DNA from: CALFCX01 sp041650595
GTDB lineage: Bacteria > Margulisbacteria > WOR-1 > JAKLHX01
Assembly (NCBI GenBank): GCA_041650595.1
Contig: JBAZKW010000004.1
Coordinates: 42,649-106,648 of the forward strand
Direction: 5' to 3'
DNA length: 64,000 nucleotides
The notes beneath the pieces were generated by a model. The model saw nothing but the letters and a program-made list of their open reading frames with translations. It was not told where the DNA came from and made no database searches. Made by a program: the position numbers and the translations under genes. Below are positions 38,831 through 49,565 of the stretch, piece after piece (the stretch's first letter is position 1; each line of letters starts with the position of its first letter).

Positions 38831-41800
38831 AAGGATTAATCCTTACGGTTTGAGCAGGCCGGAACTCGAAGCCCCTGATCTTTTGGAGATGCAAAAAGAT
38901 TCTTTTGACTGGTTCCTCAAGGAGGGACTAAGGGAAGAGCTAAGAGCTATTTCTCCAATAAAAGGTTATGGAGGCAAGTACGAACTTGAGTTTACCGGTG
39001 CTTATAAGCTTGAAGACCCGAAATACGAAGCCGATGAGTGCCTCATAAAAGAGGTCACATATCAGGCTCCCATAGATGTAACCGCCAAACTTGTTGACAC
39101 CGAGACCGGTGAAATAAAGGTGCAGGAAGTTTTTATCGGCGATCTTCCTCTCATGACGGAGAGGGGTACATTTATAATAAACGGGGCTGAAAGAGTAGTA
39201 GTAAGTCAGCTTGTAAGATCGTCCGGTGTTTATTTCAGGGAAGTAAAAGTCCCGGAAAAAACAGCCAAGCCGTTATATTATGCCACCGTTGTTCCCGACA
39301 GGGGCTCATGGCTGGAATTCGAGGTTGATTCCGCGGGCGTAGTGTTTGCCAGGATAAACCGCACGAAAAAGATAGCCGTGACAAAATTCCTGTCCGCGAT
39401 CGGATGCAGTGAAAAAGAGATAAACGAAGTTTTGGCCGATAACGAGCTCAAGAGAAAAACGCTAAAAGAAGCTCCGGTCAAATCAAAAGAAGAAGCCTTG
39501 CTCGAACTCTATAGAAAACTTCGTCCCGGAGACCCGGTAACAAAAGAAGGGGCCGAAGTATATCTTAACAATCTGTTCTTTAACAGCAAGAGATACGATC
39601 TTGGGCGCGTAGGCCGTCACAAGATGAACGTAAAGTTGGGCATCAGCGTTTCCGAGAACAAGAGAGTTTTGACAAAAGACGATATTCTGGGAAGTGTTCG
39701 CTATCTTGTAAAGCTCAATCGCGGCGAAGGGCTGTCAGATGATATTGACCATCTCGGCAACAGAAGAGTAAGAGCCGTAGGCGAGCTATTGCAGAGACAA
39801 TTCCGTGTAGGCCTTTTGAGGGTGGAAAGGCTTATAAGAGAGCAGATGGTGATAAGGAGCGGAGAAAAGGTTGGACCCCAGCAGCTTATCAATATACGGC
39901 CGATAGTCGCAGTCCTTAGGGAATTTTTCGGTTCAAGCCAGCTTTCTCAGTTCATGGACCAGACAAATCCTTTGTCCGAGCTAACCCATAAAAGAAGGCT
40001 GAGCGCTCTCGGGCCGGGAGGTCTTACAAGGGAGAGGGCCGGTTTTGAGGTCAGGGACATACATCCGTCCCATTACGGGAGAGTTTGTCCTATAGAAACT
40101 CCTGAAGGCCCCAACGCTGGTATCATATCTTCGCTTGCTACCTACGCAAAAGTGAATAAGTATGGTTTTATTGAAACTCCTTACTTTAAAGTGGTCAACG
40201 GAAAGATCACGGACAAAGTCGAATATATGACCGCCGACAAGGAAGATCTTCACAAGATAGGCCCCTGCGATCTACGCATAGATAAGAGCGGAAAGATCAC
40301 TGACGATACGATCCCGGTACGATACAAGAGAGAGTTTGTGCTTGTTCCCGCTGAAGAAGTTGAATATGCGGGAGTACACCCGGCGCAGGTTTTTAGTATC
40401 ACTACCGCGCTCATACCGTTTTTGGAACACGACGATGCCAACAGAGCACTTATGGGATCCAACATGCAAAGACAGGCTGTCCCTCTGATCAGTCCCGAAG
40501 AACCTTTTGTCGGCACAGGGCTTGAGAGAAAAGCGGCGATGGATTCCAAAGTCCCGCTGGTCGCAAAAAATTCGGGAGTGGTTTCAAAAGCAACTTCGAC
40601 GGAGATCGTAATAAAAACAGATTCTTCGAAACCCGACGTATATAAGCTGATTAAATTCCAGAGAAGCAACCAGAACACCTGTCTCCATCAAAGGCCGGTA
40701 GTGAGCATAGGGGACAAGGTTAAAAAGGGCGAAGTCATAGCCGACGGATCGACCACCAGCAATGGCGAGATCGCAATGGGCAAGAATGTCCTTGTGGGTT
40801 TCATGCCGTGGGAAGGCTATAACTTTGAGGACTCTATTTTGATATCGGAAAGACTGGTCATGGACGATGTTTTTTCTTCCGTACATATCGAAAGGTTTGA
40901 AGTCGATATCAGGATCACCAAGCTCGGAAGGGAAGAGATAACCAGAGAAATACCTAATGTCAGTGAAGACGCTTTAAAAAGTTTGGACGAGCGCGGAATA
41001 ATAATGGTCGGCGCCGAGGTGAAACCCGGCGACATCCTTGCGGGCAAAGTAACCCCGAAAGGCGAGACCGAGCTTCCCGCCGAGGAAAAACTTCTTAGAG
41101 CGATATTTGGCGATAAAGCCAGGGACATGAGAGATACTTCTCTCAAAGTGCCGCCCGGCGAAAGCGGGAAAGTGATTGCCGTCAGGACTTTTTCCAGGGA
41201 AGAAGGAGATGAGCTTCCTCCCGGAGTGCATGAGATCATAAGGGTCTATGTCGCGCAGATGAGAAAAGTGTCTGTCGGTGATAAGATGGCCGGACGCCAC
41301 GGGAACAAGGGCGTTGTATCAAGAATACTTCCTGTGGAAGATATGCCATTTCTTCCGGACGGAACTCCGCTGGACATAGTGCTCAATCCTTTGGGTGTTC
41401 CTTCAAGAATGAACGTCGGACAGATATTTGAACTTTTGCTGGGAGAAGCCGCAAGGGTGCTTGGCAAGATTTATGAGGTGCCTTCTTTTGACGAGTCCAT
41501 GGAAGAAGACGCTTCCATACATCTTGTTGAAAGAGAACTGGAAGAGGCCGCAAAAGTCTCGGGTCTCCACTGGCTTTCAAAAAACGGGAAAGTCGATCTT
41601 CGCGACGGACGCACCGGAAAGTCATTTGACAGAAAAGTTGTTTGCGGGTGCATGTATATACTCAAACTTATACATCTTGTGGATGACAAGATGCATGCAA
41701 GGTCCACAGGACCTTACTCTCTGATTACCCAGCAGCCTCTCGGAGGAAAGGCCCAGTTCGGCGGCCAAAGGCTCGGAGAAATGGAAGTATGGGCTCTCGA

Positions 41801-42092
41801 AGCTTTCGGAGCCGCACACTGTCTCCAGGAGATGTTGACCATAAAATCGGACGATGTCGGAGGCCGTGCAAAAGTTTATGAATCGATAATAAAGGGCAAG
41901 CCCATGTCAAAACCCGGTACCCCTGAATCCTTTAAAGTGCTGGTAAAAGAATTACGCAGCTTAGCGCTGGACCTTAAACTAATATCCAAGGACGGTAAAG
42001 AAGTCAGCCTTGATGAAGAGTCCAAAGCTTCGGGTCCAAAAACCCGGGCCAGGAGCTTTTTTTCTAGAACTTCGATGGATGAGGAGAAATAA
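38808..42092 (+). CDS. rpoB: DNA-directed RNA polymerase subunit beta
   Basis: 1094 residues. Rifampicin-region residues are the sensitive type: D384 in FMDQTNP, H394 in THKRRLSALG and S399. Later conserved blocks include RDIHPSHYGRVCPIETPEG, GFMPWEGYNFEDSI, KVTPKGETELPAEEKLLRAIFG, MAGRHGNKGVVS and the C-terminal GGKAQFGGQRLGEMEVWALEA split at GGKAQFGGQRLGEMEVWALE. The GTG start lies inside the rplL 3' end. It is followed 6 bases later by rpoC. Confidence 0.97.
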   Translation: MAQLRLNKRINPYGLSRPELEAPDLLEMQKDSFDWFLKEGLREELRAISPIKGYGGKYELEFTGAYKLEDPKYEADECLIKEVTYQAPIDVTAKLVDTETGEIKVQEVFIGDLPLMTERGTFIINGAERVVVSQLVRSSGVYFREVKVPEKTAKPLYYATVVPDRGSWLEFEVDSAGVVFARINRTKKIAVTKFLSAIGCSEKEINEVLADNELKRKTLKEAPVKSKEEALLELYRKLRPGDPVTKEGAEVYLNNLFFNSKRYDLGRVGRHKMNVKLGISVSENKRVLTKDDILGSVRYLVKLNRGEGLSDDIDHLGNRRVRAVGELLQRQFRVGLLRVERLIREQMVIRSGEKVGPQQLINIRPIVAVLREFFGSSQLSQFMDQTNPLSELTHKRRLSALGPGGLTRERAGFEVRDIHPSHYGRVCPIETPEGPNAGIISSLATYAKVNKYGFIETPYFKVVNGKITDKVEYMTADKEDLHKIGPCDLRIDKSGKITDDTIPVRYKREFVLVPAEEVEYAGVHPAQVFSITTALIPFLEHDDANRALMGSNMQRQAVPLISPEEPFVGTGLERKAAMDSKVPLVAKNSGVVSKATSTEIVIKTDSSKPDVYKLIKFQRSNQNTCLHQRPVVSIGDKVKKGEVIADGSTTSNGEIAMGKNVLVGFMPWEGYNFEDSILISERLVMDDVFSSVHIERFEVDIRITKLGREEITREIPNVSEDALKSLDERGIIMVGAEVKPGDILAGKVTPKGETELPAEEKLLRAIFGDKARDMRDTSLKVPPGESGKVIAVRTFSREEGDELPPGVHEIIRVYVAQMRKVSVGDKMAGRHGNKGVVSRILPVEDMPFLPDGTPLDIVLNPLGVPSRMNVGQIFELLLGEAARVLGKIYEVPSFDESMEEDASIHLVERELEEAAKVSGLHWLSKNGKVDLRDGRTGKSFDRKVVCGCMYILKLIHLVDDKMHARSTGPYSLITQQPLGGKAQFGGQRLGEMEVWALEAFGAAHCLQEMLTIKSDDVGGRAKVYESIIKGKPMSKPGTPESFKVLVKELRSLALDLKLISKDGKEVSLDEESKASGPKTRARSFFSRTSMDEEK

Positions 42093-42097
42093 ACAAG

Positions 42098-45000
42098 ATG
42101 CGGGAAAAAATGTCGAAAGAGGTTACCACCTGGTTTGACTATCTGAAGATAGGTCTCGTGTCTACCGAGAGGATATTGTCATGGTCGCACGGCGAAGTGG
42201 AAAAACCGGAAACCATCAATTATAGGACTTTTAAGCCGGAAAGGAAAGGTCTTTTCTGCGAAAAGATATTCGGTCCGGTAAAAGACTGGGAATGCCATTG
42301 CGGCAGATACAGGCGTGTAAGATACAGGGGTATCATTTGCGAGCGCTGCGGGGTGGAAGTCACTACAGCCAGAGTAAGGCGCGAAAGAATGGCCCATATA
42401 CGGCTTTGTGTGCCGGTGGCGCACATTTGGTTCCTTCGCAGTATTCCCGGATATATAAGTTTATTGCTAGATATCCCCAACAGCGAGCTTGATACAGTTA
42501 TTTACTACGATTCCTATATTGTTACCGAGGTTTCAGACAACATAAAGAACAAGGTCAAAGTCGGCGAAGTGTTGAACGAAGGCACTTATCAGGACCTAAA
42601 GGAAAAATACGGGAATGCTTTTAAAGCCGATACCGGCACCCGTCCTATAAAAGAGTTGCTTTCGCGGATAGATCTTAAAGACATGGTCAAGTCCTTAAGA
42701 AAAGCGCTTAAAGATTCTACCGGACAGAAAAGGATAAAAATAGTTAAAAGATTGCGCGTTGCCGAAGCTTTTGTGGATTCCGGCAACAGGCCAGAATGGA
42801 TGATCCTTGAGGTCCTGCCTGTAATGCCGCCGGAACTCCGTCCTATGGTCCAGCTCGAAGGCGGAAGGTTTGCCACCAGTGATCTTAACGACCTTTACAG
42901 GAGAGTGCTCAACAGGAACAACCGCCTGAAAAAGATGATCGCCATGGGCGCTCCCGAGATGATCATAAGGAACGAGAAAAGGATGCTACAGGAAGCTGTC
43001 GATGTGCTTATCGATAACGGGAGGCGCAAAAGGGCCGTTACCGGTTCTACCGGCAGGCCGCTCAAATCACTCACCGATATAATAGAAGGCAAGCAGGGAC
43101 GTTTCAGACAAAACCTTCTCGGAAAACGCGTCGATTATTCAGGCAGAAGCGTGATAGTCGTAGGCCCTCATCTTAAAATGCATCAATGCGGCCTTCCAAA
43201 AGGCATGGCTCTGGAACTGTTCAAACCTTTTGTAATAAGGAAGCTGGTAGAAAAAGGCCTGTCGCAAAATGTCAAAAGCGCAAAAAGGCAGATAGAAAGA
43301 AAGGATATTGTTGTCTGGGATATCCTTGAAGAAGTTATTCAGGGGCAGGTAGTCCTTTTGAACAGGGCTCCCACTCTCCACAGGCTTGGTATCCAGGCTT
43401 TTGAACCGGTGCTTGTAGAAGGAAAAGCAATACAGATACATCCTTTGGTCTGTACCGCTTTCAACGCCGATTTTGACGGAGACCAGATGGCTGTGCACGT
43501 GCCTATTCTGCCCGAGGCTCAAGTCGAGGCGCGCATAATTATGCTTTCGTCGCACAATCTTATGTCTCCTGCTTCAGGCAGGCCGGTCATGACCCCTTCG
43601 CAGGACCTGATACTTGGAACTTATTATATGACCTATATAAACGAGGCCGATACAGAAGAACCCAAGATAATTTTTTCCGGTGATGATGAGGCGATGCTTG
43701 CGCATGATTGTGAAGAGATCCATCTGCATACTCCGATAAAAGTCATGCGCGACGGGGAAATAATAAAGACCACGGTAGGCAGGGTTAAGTTCAATTACAC
43801 CTTGAGCCGCGCGATCAAAAGAAGCCGTGCAACAGGTTCTTTGCCTTTCATGAACTATTCTTTTGACAAGAAAAAAGTCGAACAGCTCATAAAGGTCTGT
43901 TACACGCAATTCGGTTCTACTATTACGGCGGAAATAGCTGATGAGATAAAGAGACTAGGCTTTAAATACGCTACTTTGGCCGGGATCTCGATCGGCGTAG
44001 AAGATCTCAAAGTCCCAGCACGCAAGAAAGAGATAATAGAAAAGGCCGAAAAACAGATAGAACATTTGAGAAGGCTTGAGAAAAGCAAGTCTATAACATC
44101 CAAGGAAAAAGCCAACAAGACCATGGAAATATGGAGCGATGTGACCCAAAACGTGACGCATGAACTTATAGAAGAGTTCAAACAGGACGAGCTGAATTCT
44201 GTTTATCTTATGGCTTATTCCGGTGCGAGAGGCTCTATGGACCAGGTAAGACAGCTGTCAGGTATAAGAGGCCTTATGGCGGATAAAGAAGGAGATATTC
44301 ATCCTATACCGATCAAGTCCAACTTTAAAGAAGGCTTGACAGTGACCGAGTACTTTATATCTTCGTACGGCGCCAGAAAAGGATTGGTGGATACCGCTTT
44401 AAGAACGGCCGATTCAGGGTATTTGACCAGAAGGCTTGTCGATGTTGCCCAGGATGTGATGATAACCGCCGAAGACTGCGAGACCAAGAACGGGCTGGTC
44501 GTCTCCAGTATATGGGAACGCGCTGATGAGATACTGCCTCTTAAGGCAAGGATCGTCGGCAGAAATTCTGCTCAGAAAGTTTCTGATCCGGTAAGCGGCA
44601 AAGTGATCGTCAATGTGGGCGAAGAGATAACCGAAGCAGTAGCCGATAAAATAGCGGAAGCGGGAATAGAAAATGTAAAAGTCAGATCGCCGCTTACCTG
44701 CCAGATGAAAAAAGGTATTTGCCAGATGTGCTACGGACGGAACCTGGCGACCGGCAATCCTATCGATATCGGCGAGGCCGTAGGTACGATAGCCGCACAG
44801 TCGATAGGAGAGCCCGGCACACAGCTTACAATGAGAACCTTCCATATCGGAGGTGTCGCTCTTCACAAAAAGGCCAGGGTCATTGTAAAGCACGCCGGCA
44901 AGATAAGTTTTGGTGACGGGCTTTCTATAAGAACTATAAGGGATGCCTTTGACAACAAAATAGATATCGTCACCAGAGAGTCTGCAATAACCGTAAAATC

Positions 45001-46255
45001 CAAGAACAGGGAAGAAGTATATCCAATGCAGGTCGGATCTATTATAAAAGTATCCGACGGAGAATCCGTAAAAGCGGCCTCGGTGATAGCCGAAGTTGAT
45101 TCTACTTACGAATATGTGGTAGCCACCACCGGCGGCAAGATCAAGATATTCGGAGTAGATTTTATCGAGAGAAAGAAAAAGGTGGAAGACAAAACAGTAA
45201 TAGAGATACTTGCCGAGAACGAAGGCATGGCATTTGTCTACAATCCAAAAGTTGTTAAGGAATATGATACTCCAAAAGGCGCCAAAATATTTGCAAAGCT
45301 TGGAGACAATATTGATCTCGGGACGGAACTTGCCGCGGGAATCACTGCAAAAGTTCCCGGGGTGGTCATAGATATTGAAGAAAATTCCAGAGGCGGCTCT
45401 GTGGTCACTGCTCAGGGAGAGTTCTGCAGGATACAGTCCGGCGCTCAGCTTATGATCAAGGACGGGGATGTCGTGGAAGATTACGACATAATTGCCAGAG
45501 AAGTGACCTCCGACACTAAAAAGACAAAAGATATCATCCAGGGTCTGCCGAAAGTCGAAGAACTGTTCGAGGCCAGAAAACCAAAAGATGCGGCTCTTAT
45601 TTCGGAGATCGACGGCAAAGTCGACCTGATAGATAAAGAAGGGTCCAGGCAGCTTTCGATAGAAGGCGACGGGGAAAAAGTAGATTATATTGTTCCTTAC
45701 GAAACACGCCTTAGAGTTTCCAAGGGAGATAAGGTGCGCAAAGGCGCGGAGCTCACATACGGAGAACCCAATCCTCATGATGTACTGCGCATACAAGGTG
45801 CGGAAGCCGCGCAAAAGCTTATTGTGAACGAAGTGCAAAAGATATATAGAGGGCAGGGCGTGACGATACACGATAAACATATAGAGACCGTTGTCAGGCA
45901 GATGACAAAAAAGATAAGGATCGTTACTCCCGGCAATACGCTGCTTCTTCCGGGAGAGCTCATAGAAAAGCTTGAGTTTGACAAGGTTTGCGAAGAGACC
46001 AAAGGAGAAAAGTCTACGGCTACTCCGGTCCTTTTGGGCATTACAAAAGCTTCTCTTATGACCGACAGCTTTATTTCCGCAGCCTCGTTCCAGGAGACGG
46101 CAAGAATACTTACAGAAGCCGCGGTAAAAGGCAAAACGGACGAAATGTACGGGCTCAAAGAAAATGTGATAATAGGGCGTTTGATACCTTCCGGTACCGG
46201 TTTTGCCGGTTACCGGTATGTTGAGTCAGAACCAGCCCACAAGTCAAAGGAGTAA
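42098..46255 (+). CDS. rpoC: DNA-directed RNA polymerase subunit beta'
   Basis: 1385 residues. The N-terminal zinc site (CHCGRYRRVRYRGIICERCG), the catalytic NADFDGD (456-462), bridge/trigger parts (SGARGSMDQVRQLSGIRGLM; TMRTFHIGG) and the second zinc site (SPLTCQMKKGICQMCYGRNL) are present. The start may be ATG 42098 or the in-frame ATG 42110 (MSKEVTTWFDYL). It lies directly between rpoB and rpsL. Confidence 0.97.
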   Translation: MREKMSKEVTTWFDYLKIGLVSTERILSWSHGEVEKPETINYRTFKPERKGLFCEKIFGPVKDWECHCGRYRRVRYRGIICERCGVEVTTARVRRERMAHIRLCVPVAHIWFLRSIPGYISLLLDIPNSELDTVIYYDSYIVTEVSDNIKNKVKVGEVLNEGTYQDLKEKYGNAFKADTGTRPIKELLSRIDLKDMVKSLRKALKDSTGQKRIKIVKRLRVAEAFVDSGNRPEWMILEVLPVMPPELRPMVQLEGGRFATSDLNDLYRRVLNRNNRLKKMIAMGAPEMIIRNEKRMLQEAVDVLIDNGRRKRAVTGSTGRPLKSLTDIIEGKQGRFRQNLLGKRVDYSGRSVIVVGPHLKMHQCGLPKGMALELFKPFVIRKLVEKGLSQNVKSAKRQIERKDIVVWDILEEVIQGQVVLLNRAPTLHRLGIQAFEPVLVEGKAIQIHPLVCTAFNADFDGDQMAVHVPILPEAQVEARIIMLSSHNLMSPASGRPVMTPSQDLILGTYYMTYINEADTEEPKIIFSGDDEAMLAHDCEEIHLHTPIKVMRDGEIIKTTVGRVKFNYTLSRAIKRSRATGSLPFMNYSFDKKKVEQLIKVCYTQFGSTITAEIADEIKRLGFKYATLAGISIGVEDLKVPARKKEIIEKAEKQIEHLRRLEKSKSITSKEKANKTMEIWSDVTQNVTHELIEEFKQDELNSVYLMAYSGARGSMDQVRQLSGIRGLMADKEGDIHPIPIKSNFKEGLTVTEYFISSYGARKGLVDTALRTADSGYLTRRLVDVAQDVMITAEDCETKNGLVVSSIWERADEILPLKARIVGRNSAQKVSDPVSGKVIVNVGEEITEAVADKIAEAGIENVKVRSPLTCQMKKGICQMCYGRNLATGNPIDIGEAVGTIAAQSIGEPGTQLTMRTFHIGGVALHKKARVIVKHAGKISFGDGLSIRTIRDAFDNKIDIVTRESAITVKSKNREEVYPMQVGSIIKVSDGESVKAASVIAEVDSTYEYVVATTGGKIKIFGVDFIERKKKVEDKTVIEILAENEGMAFVYNPKVVKEYDTPKGAKIFAKLGDNIDLGTELAAGITAKVPGVVIDIEENSRGGSVVTAQGEFCRIQSGAQLMIKDGDVVEDYDIIAREVTSDTKKTKDIIQGLPKVEELFEARKPKDAALISEIDGKVDLIDKEGSRQLSIEGDGEKVDYIVPYETRLRVSKGDKVRKGAELTYGEPNPHDVLRIQGAEAAQKLIVNEVQKIYRGQGVTIHDKHIETVVRQMTKKIRIVTPGNTLLLPGELIEKLEFDKVCEETKGEKSTATPVLLGITKASLMTDSFISAASFQETARILTEAAVKGKTDEMYGLKENVIIGRLIPSGTGFAGYRYVESEPAHKSKE

Positions 46256-46261
46256 AAAAAG

Positions 46262-46639
46262 ATGCCGACCATTCAACAGCTTATAAGAAAGGGCAGAAAG
46301 ACGGAGTTAAAAAAGAGCAAAGCTCCGGCTCTCGGGGGCTCGCCTCTTAAAAGAGGAGTATGCCTCAGGGTGTACACGACCACTCCGAAAAAACCGAATT
46401 CCGCTCTGCGTAAAGTTGCCCGTGTCAGGCTGGTAAACGGCCAGGAAATTACCGCATATATCCCCGGGATCGGCCACAATCTTCAGGAACATTCGGTCGT
46501 ACTTGTGCGAGGAGGCCGTGTTAAAGACCTTCCCGGCGTCAGGTATCACATAGTGCGGGGTACCTTTGATACAGGCGGGGTCGAGAACAGGTTCCAGAGC
46601 AGGTCAAAATACGGGGCGAAAAGGCCCAAAAAGAGTTAA
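46262..46639 (+). CDS. rpsL: 30S ribosomal protein S12
   Basis: 125 residues at the decoding centre. The KKPNSALRKVARVRL and GRVKDLPGVRYHIVRG loops are conserved. The lysines where streptomycin resistance arises are wild-type. The str-type order rpsL-rpsG-fusA follows, joined directly to rpoC. Confidence 0.97.
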   Translation: MPTIQQLIRKGRKTELKKSKAPALGGSPLKRGVCLRVYTTTPKKPNSALRKVARVRLVNGQEITAYIPGIGHNLQEHSVVLVRGGRVKDLPGVRYHIVRGTFDTGGVENRFQSRSKYGAKRPKKS

Positions 46640-46651
46640 GGAGTTTAAATA

Positions 46652-47122
46652 ATGCCTAGACGGGGAAAAATAACAAAAAGGAAGATCCAGCCGGACTCAA
46701 AGTACGGCAGCGTGATGGTGCAGAAATTTATCAACAGAATAATGACAGCCGGCAAAAAAAGTACGGCGGAAAATATAGTCTACAACGCCATGAGTGCTGT
46801 AGCGGGAAAAACAGGAAAAGATCCTCTCGAAGTGTTTGAAACAGCTATTAAGAATGCCGTTCCTTTGATGGAAGTAAAATCAAGAAGGGTGGGAGGCTCT
46901 ACTTATCAGATACCTATCGAAGTCGAAAGAGACCGCGGTCTTTCCATTTCAATGAAATGGATAAAAGAAAGCGCGGAAAGCAGGCCGGGCAAATCGATGG
47001 CCGAGAAGCTTTCTTCGGAACTTATGGACGTATTTGCCGGAACGGGTGGAGCCATGAAAAAGAAGGAAGATCTGCATAAGACCGCGGAATCGAACAAAGC
47101 GTTCGCGCACTTTAGATGGTGA
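46652..47122 (+). CDS. rpsG: 30S ribosomal protein S7
   Basis: 156 residues; nucleates the 30S head. It begins PRRGKITKRKIQPDSKYGS and contains KSRRVGGSTYQIPIEV and the terminal NKAFAHFRW. It starts 12 bases after rpsL. Confidence 0.97.
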   Translation: MPRRGKITKRKIQPDSKYGSVMVQKFINRIMTAGKKSTAENIVYNAMSAVAGKTGKDPLEVFETAIKNAVPLMEVKSRRVGGSTYQIPIEVERDRGLSISMKWIKESAESRPGKSMAEKLSSELMDVFAGTGGAMKKKEDLHKTAESNKAFAHFRW

Positions 47123-47135
47123 TGGAGATATAAGG

Positions 47136-49223
47136 ATGTCAAGAGCTTATCCGCTTGAAAGAACCAGGAATATAGGAATAGCCGCGCATATAGATGCGGG
47201 AAAGACTACTCTTACAGAGAGGATCCTGTATTACACCGGAAAACTGTATAAAATAGGCGAGGTCCATGACGGCACAGCCACTATGGATTGGATGGAACAG
47301 GAAAAGGAAAGAGGCATAACTATAACTTCCGCCTGCACCACTTGCTTCTGGAGAGATAACCGTATTAATATTATTGATACTCCCGGTCACGTCGATTTTA
47401 CGGTCGAAGTCGAGCGTTCTTTAAGGGTACTTGACGGAGTTGTCACGGTTTTTTGCGCCGTTGGCGGAGTCCAGCCGCAGAGCGAGACCGTTTGGAGGCA
47501 GGCAGTAAAATATCATGTTCCAAGAATGGCTTTTGTAAACAAGATGGACAGAGTAGGCGCAGATTTCAAACGTGCGGTCAAGATGATGCAGGAGCGTCTT
47601 TTGGCGCATACCGTTGTTATGCAGCTCCCGATCGGAGCTGAGGAGTCATTCAAAGGGGTTGTCGATCTTGTTGAAATGAAAGCGTATTATTTTGATTCTC
47701 AGGAAGAAGGAAAGGTGAGGGAAGATCATATTCCCGATGAGATGAAATCCAAAGCGTACAGATATCACGAAAGACTTGTAGAGTCAGCGGTGGACGCCGA
47801 TGACGCTTTGATGGCAAAATATCTCGAAGGACAAAAGCTTACGGTCCAGGAGATCAAATCCGCAATTAGAAAGCTTACCGTGGAAAGCAGGATAGTGCCT
47901 GTATTTTGCGGAACGGCTTTTAAGAACAAAGGTGTTCAGCCTTTGTTGGACGGCATAGTGGATTATCTGCCTTCTCCTTTGGATGTCCCTGCCGTAAAAG
48001 GGATAGATCCGGACAGCGGCGATGAAATAAAACGCGATCCGTCGGATTCTGTTCCATTTTCGGCTCTGGCTTTTAAGATAATGTCAGATCCTTTTGTCGG
48101 AAAACTTACATTTTTCAGGGTTTATTCCGGTTCTCTGAAAACAGGATCATATATTACAAATTCCACAAAAGGGCACAAGGAAAGGATAGGCAGGCTGCTG
48201 CAGATGCATTCCAACAAAAGGGAAGAGATCGATGAGGTCTTTTCCGGAGACATCGCGGCTGCAGTAGGTCTCAAGAATACCACAACAGGAGATACGCTCT
48301 GCGATGAAAAGTCGCCTATTATTCTTGAGAAGATAATATTCCCGGAAACAGTTATTTCAGTCGCCATCGAGCCAAAGACCAAGGCTGATCAGGAAAAATT
48401 GGGAATATCTTTGCAAAAGCTGGCTGAAGAGGACCCGACATTTACCGTAAAGACCGATCAGGAGACCGGACAGACGATCATATCCGGTATGGGAGAGCTC
48501 CATCTGGAAATTATCGTTGACAGACTTTTCCGGGAGTTCAAAGTTGAGGCAAATGTCGGCAAACCTCAGGTCGCTTATAAAGAGACCATCAAAGGCCATG
48601 CCGAAGCCGAAGGAAAATTCATAAAACAGACCGGCGGCCGAGGACAGTACGGACATGTCTATGTGAAGATCGAGCACTCAAAAGAAAAGCATTTCGAATT
48701 TGAAAATAAGATCGTCGGGGGAGTCGTTCCAAGGGAATATATTAAGCCCGTAGAGCAGGGGATCGTAGAAGCGATGTCTTCCGGTGTCCTGGCCGGCTAT
48801 CCCGTCCTGAACATAAAAGCCACTTTGTTTGACGGCTCTTATCACGAAGTTGATTCTTCCGAAATAGCATTTAAGATCGCGGCTTCCATGGCGTTTAAAG
48901 CGGCTTTTATGAAAGCAAAGCCGGTGCTGCTTGAGCCGATAATGAAAGTCGAAGTGGTTACCCCGGATCAATATCTCGGAGATGTTATGGGCGACTTGAA
49001 CAGCAGGCGTGCCAGGATCGAAGGCATGGAATCACACAAGGGCATGCAGACGATCAAGGTCAAAGCACCCTTGGCCGAGATGTTCGGCTATTCCACCGCT
49101 TTAAGATCGGCCTCTCAGGGCAGGGCGACTTCTACCATGGAGTTCAATTCTTATGAAGAAGTTCCTAAGAATATCGCAGAAGGAATAATACTCAAAAACT
49201 CAGGGAAGGCACAGGAAAAATGA
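47136..49223 (+). CDS. fusA: Elongation factor G
   Basis: 695 residues; GTPase for tRNA-mRNA translocation. GTP motifs AHIDAGKTTLTERIL, DTPGHVDFT and NKMDR. Later: RERGIT-type switch I (KERGITITSACTT), domain IV GGRGQYGHV and domain V YLGDVMGDLNSRR. The stop overlaps rpsJ, so tuf, normally next, is missing here. Confidence 0.97.
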   Translation: MSRAYPLERTRNIGIAAHIDAGKTTLTERILYYTGKLYKIGEVHDGTATMDWMEQEKERGITITSACTTCFWRDNRINIIDTPGHVDFTVEVERSLRVLDGVVTVFCAVGGVQPQSETVWRQAVKYHVPRMAFVNKMDRVGADFKRAVKMMQERLLAHTVVMQLPIGAEESFKGVVDLVEMKAYYFDSQEEGKVREDHIPDEMKSKAYRYHERLVESAVDADDALMAKYLEGQKLTVQEIKSAIRKLTVESRIVPVFCGTAFKNKGVQPLLDGIVDYLPSPLDVPAVKGIDPDSGDEIKRDPSDSVPFSALAFKIMSDPFVGKLTFFRVYSGSLKTGSYITNSTKGHKERIGRLLQMHSNKREEIDEVFSGDIAAAVGLKNTTTGDTLCDEKSPIILEKIIFPETVISVAIEPKTKADQEKLGISLQKLAEEDPTFTVKTDQETGQTIISGMGELHLEIIVDRLFREFKVEANVGKPQVAYKETIKGHAEAEGKFIKQTGGRGQYGHVYVKIEHSKEKHFEFENKIVGGVVPREYIKPVEQGIVEAMSSGVLAGYPVLNIKATLFDGSYHEVDSSEIAFKIAASMAFKAAFMKAKPVLLEPIMKVEVVTPDQYLGDVMGDLNSRRARIEGMESHKGMQTIKVKAPLAEMFGYSTALRSASQGRATSTMEFNSYEEVPKNIAEGIILKNSGKAQEK

Positions 49224-49531
49224 AAAGACAGAAGATCAGAATAAGGCTGAAAGGATATGACCACAGGATAGTGGACCAGTCGGCGGTTCGAATAATGGAA
49301 ACGGCCAAAAGGGCCGGCGCGGCGGTTTCCGGTCCCATCCCGCTTCCGACGGACAAAGAAGTTTACTGCGTACTCAGGTCTCCGCATGTAGACAAGAAAT
49401 CCAGAGAGCATTTTGAGATCAGGACACATAAAAGGCTTATAGATATTCTTGACCCTGCCCCGCAGACGGTCGACGCGCTTATGCAGATTGACCTTCCTGC
49501 CGGTGTGGACATAGAAATAAAACTTTCTTAA
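49220..49531 (+). CDS. rpsJ: 30S ribosomal protein S10
   Basis: 103 residues; head protein and NusE. KIRIRLKGYDHRIVDQSA starts the fold, and the loop includes PLPTDKEVYCVLRSPHVDKKSREHFE. It overlaps fusA by 4 bases. The gap to rplC, 34 bases, is the largest after secE. Confidence 0.96.
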   Translation: MKRQKIRIRLKGYDHRIVDQSAVRIMETAKRAGAAVSGPIPLPTDKEVYCVLRSPHVDKKSREHFEIRTHKRLIDILDPAPQTVDALMQIDLPAGVDIEIKLS

Positions 49532-49565
49532 ATAAAAGAGGTAAGTCTCGAAAGGATAAAAGAAA

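Noticed and set aside
44414..45880. 488-codon antisense frame inside rpoC
   Set aside because: Mirror of the codon pattern of a highly conserved gene; no ribosome binding site or plausible protein composition.
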